The notes beneath the pieces were generated by a model that saw only the letters and a program-made list of their open reading frames with translations, was not told the origin of the DNA and ran no database searches. A stretch of 64,000 nucleotides of DNA from NCBI GenBank assembly GCA_030156535.1, contig JASGMJ010000025.1, positions 1-64,000 of the forward strand, in the 5' to 3' direction. This document shows, one piece after another, positions 63,780 through 64,000 of this stretch (the first letter of the stretch is position 1; the number at the start of each line of letters is the position of its first letter). The translations under genes and the position numbers were made by a program. The stretch comes from Candidatus Sumerlaeota bacterium. Its GTDB lineage: Bacteria; Sumerlaeota; Sumerlaeia; SLMS01; JAHLLQ01.

Positions 63780-63991
63780 GTAAGAAGATTAAAATCGGCC
63801 AGAAACCAACGCGCCTATGGGAAGAGGAAGAGGGCGGTGCCACCGCCAAAGGCCCCACCAAACGCCTGACCTTCGACGTGGAACTCGACCTCCATCGCCG
63901 GATGAAGCTGGACTGTACCCGCCGGGACGTCAAAATGAGCGACGAGATTCGTCAGCTCCTGGAGGAACGCTGGCCAGAAAATGCTGCGTAG
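63776..63991 (+). CDS. Small ribbon-helix-helix partition protein (ParG-like)
   Basis: The 71-aa protein ends in a ribbon-helix-helix fold (PTKRLTFDVELDLHRRMKLD, VKMSDEIRQLLEERW). The unstructured, charged N-terminus (~1-28) matches the ParG flexible tail that stimulates its ParF partner. It is translationally coupled to parA. It would bind the centromere and repress the operon. The stop is 9 bases before the window edge. Confidence 0.88.
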   Translation: MSKKIKIGQKPTRLWEEEEGGATAKGPTKRLTFDVELDLHRRMKLDCTRRDVKMSDEIRQLLEERWPENAA

Positions 63992-64000
63992 CCTCAGATT

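Overview
The window is GC-rich bacterial DNA from an organism I cannot name to species. Prepilins of the 'VDNNxYP' type, two neighbouring TIGR04073 (exosortase-associated) proteins, a DUF4912 protein, a DUF6677-like membrane protein and very large TSP3/VCBS secreted proteins suggest an uncultured Gram-negative lineage near the PVC/FCB groups (Sumerlaeota, Hydrogenedentota or Lentisphaerota-like). That placement is inference from gene content. Long antisense ORFs run opposite most real genes and are artefacts of GC codon bias.

Layout. (1) 1-3033: the right end of an integrated island. It holds a type I restriction-modification locus on the minus strand (HTH gene, hsdM, start of hsdS), about 0.8 kb without a gene, a hairpin and a 47-nt 3' fragment of a tRNA-Gly(GCC) gene that I read as an attachment site. 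(2) 3034-58774: chromosomal backbone. It contains a secreted phosphatase, an ECF sigma/anti-sigma/YbjQ operon, two pilin genes beside an NtrC-type sigma-54 activator, a TGS-uridine kinase fusion, folP, dnaB, and a block of exported proteins (pilin, 285-aa protein, 2524-aa TSP3/VCBS protein, subtilase-like protein). Then come dprA, priA, rex, a DUF4912 protein, rpsU, hisD-hisC, two TIGR04073 genes, another pilin with a strong terminator, an operon (membrane-anchored protein, glycosyltransferase, LURP-one-like protein, thiE, YfhO-like protein), DAHP synthase, a TPR-like protein, dinB, a Kelch-like/thioredoxin-like protein, a second ECF sigma/anti-sigma pair, a glycosyltransferase and a minor-pilin operon (pilX/pilV/pilW-like). 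(3) 58775-64000: an intact tRNA-Gly(CCC) gene with a tyrosine recombinase converging on its 3' end, an excisionase-like ORF, and a complete plasmid core: RepA, five iterons with an inverted pair of DnaA boxes, a DUF3991/TOPRIM protein, ParA and a ParG-like protein. This is an integrated plasmid or ICE that continues beyond the right edge.

How it fits together. Surface structures dominate the backbone. Seven prepilin or pilus-assembly genes are present, and two of their transcription units have well-spaced -24/-12 (sigma-54) promoter candidates, one directly beside the NtrC-type regulator. Two pilins and the second anti-sigma factor share a short C-terminal pilin motif, which hints at a link between envelope signalling and pilin structure. 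The giant protein and the subtilase next to it both keep a protease-like scaffold but have lost catalytic residues, so they may act as binding or structural proteins.
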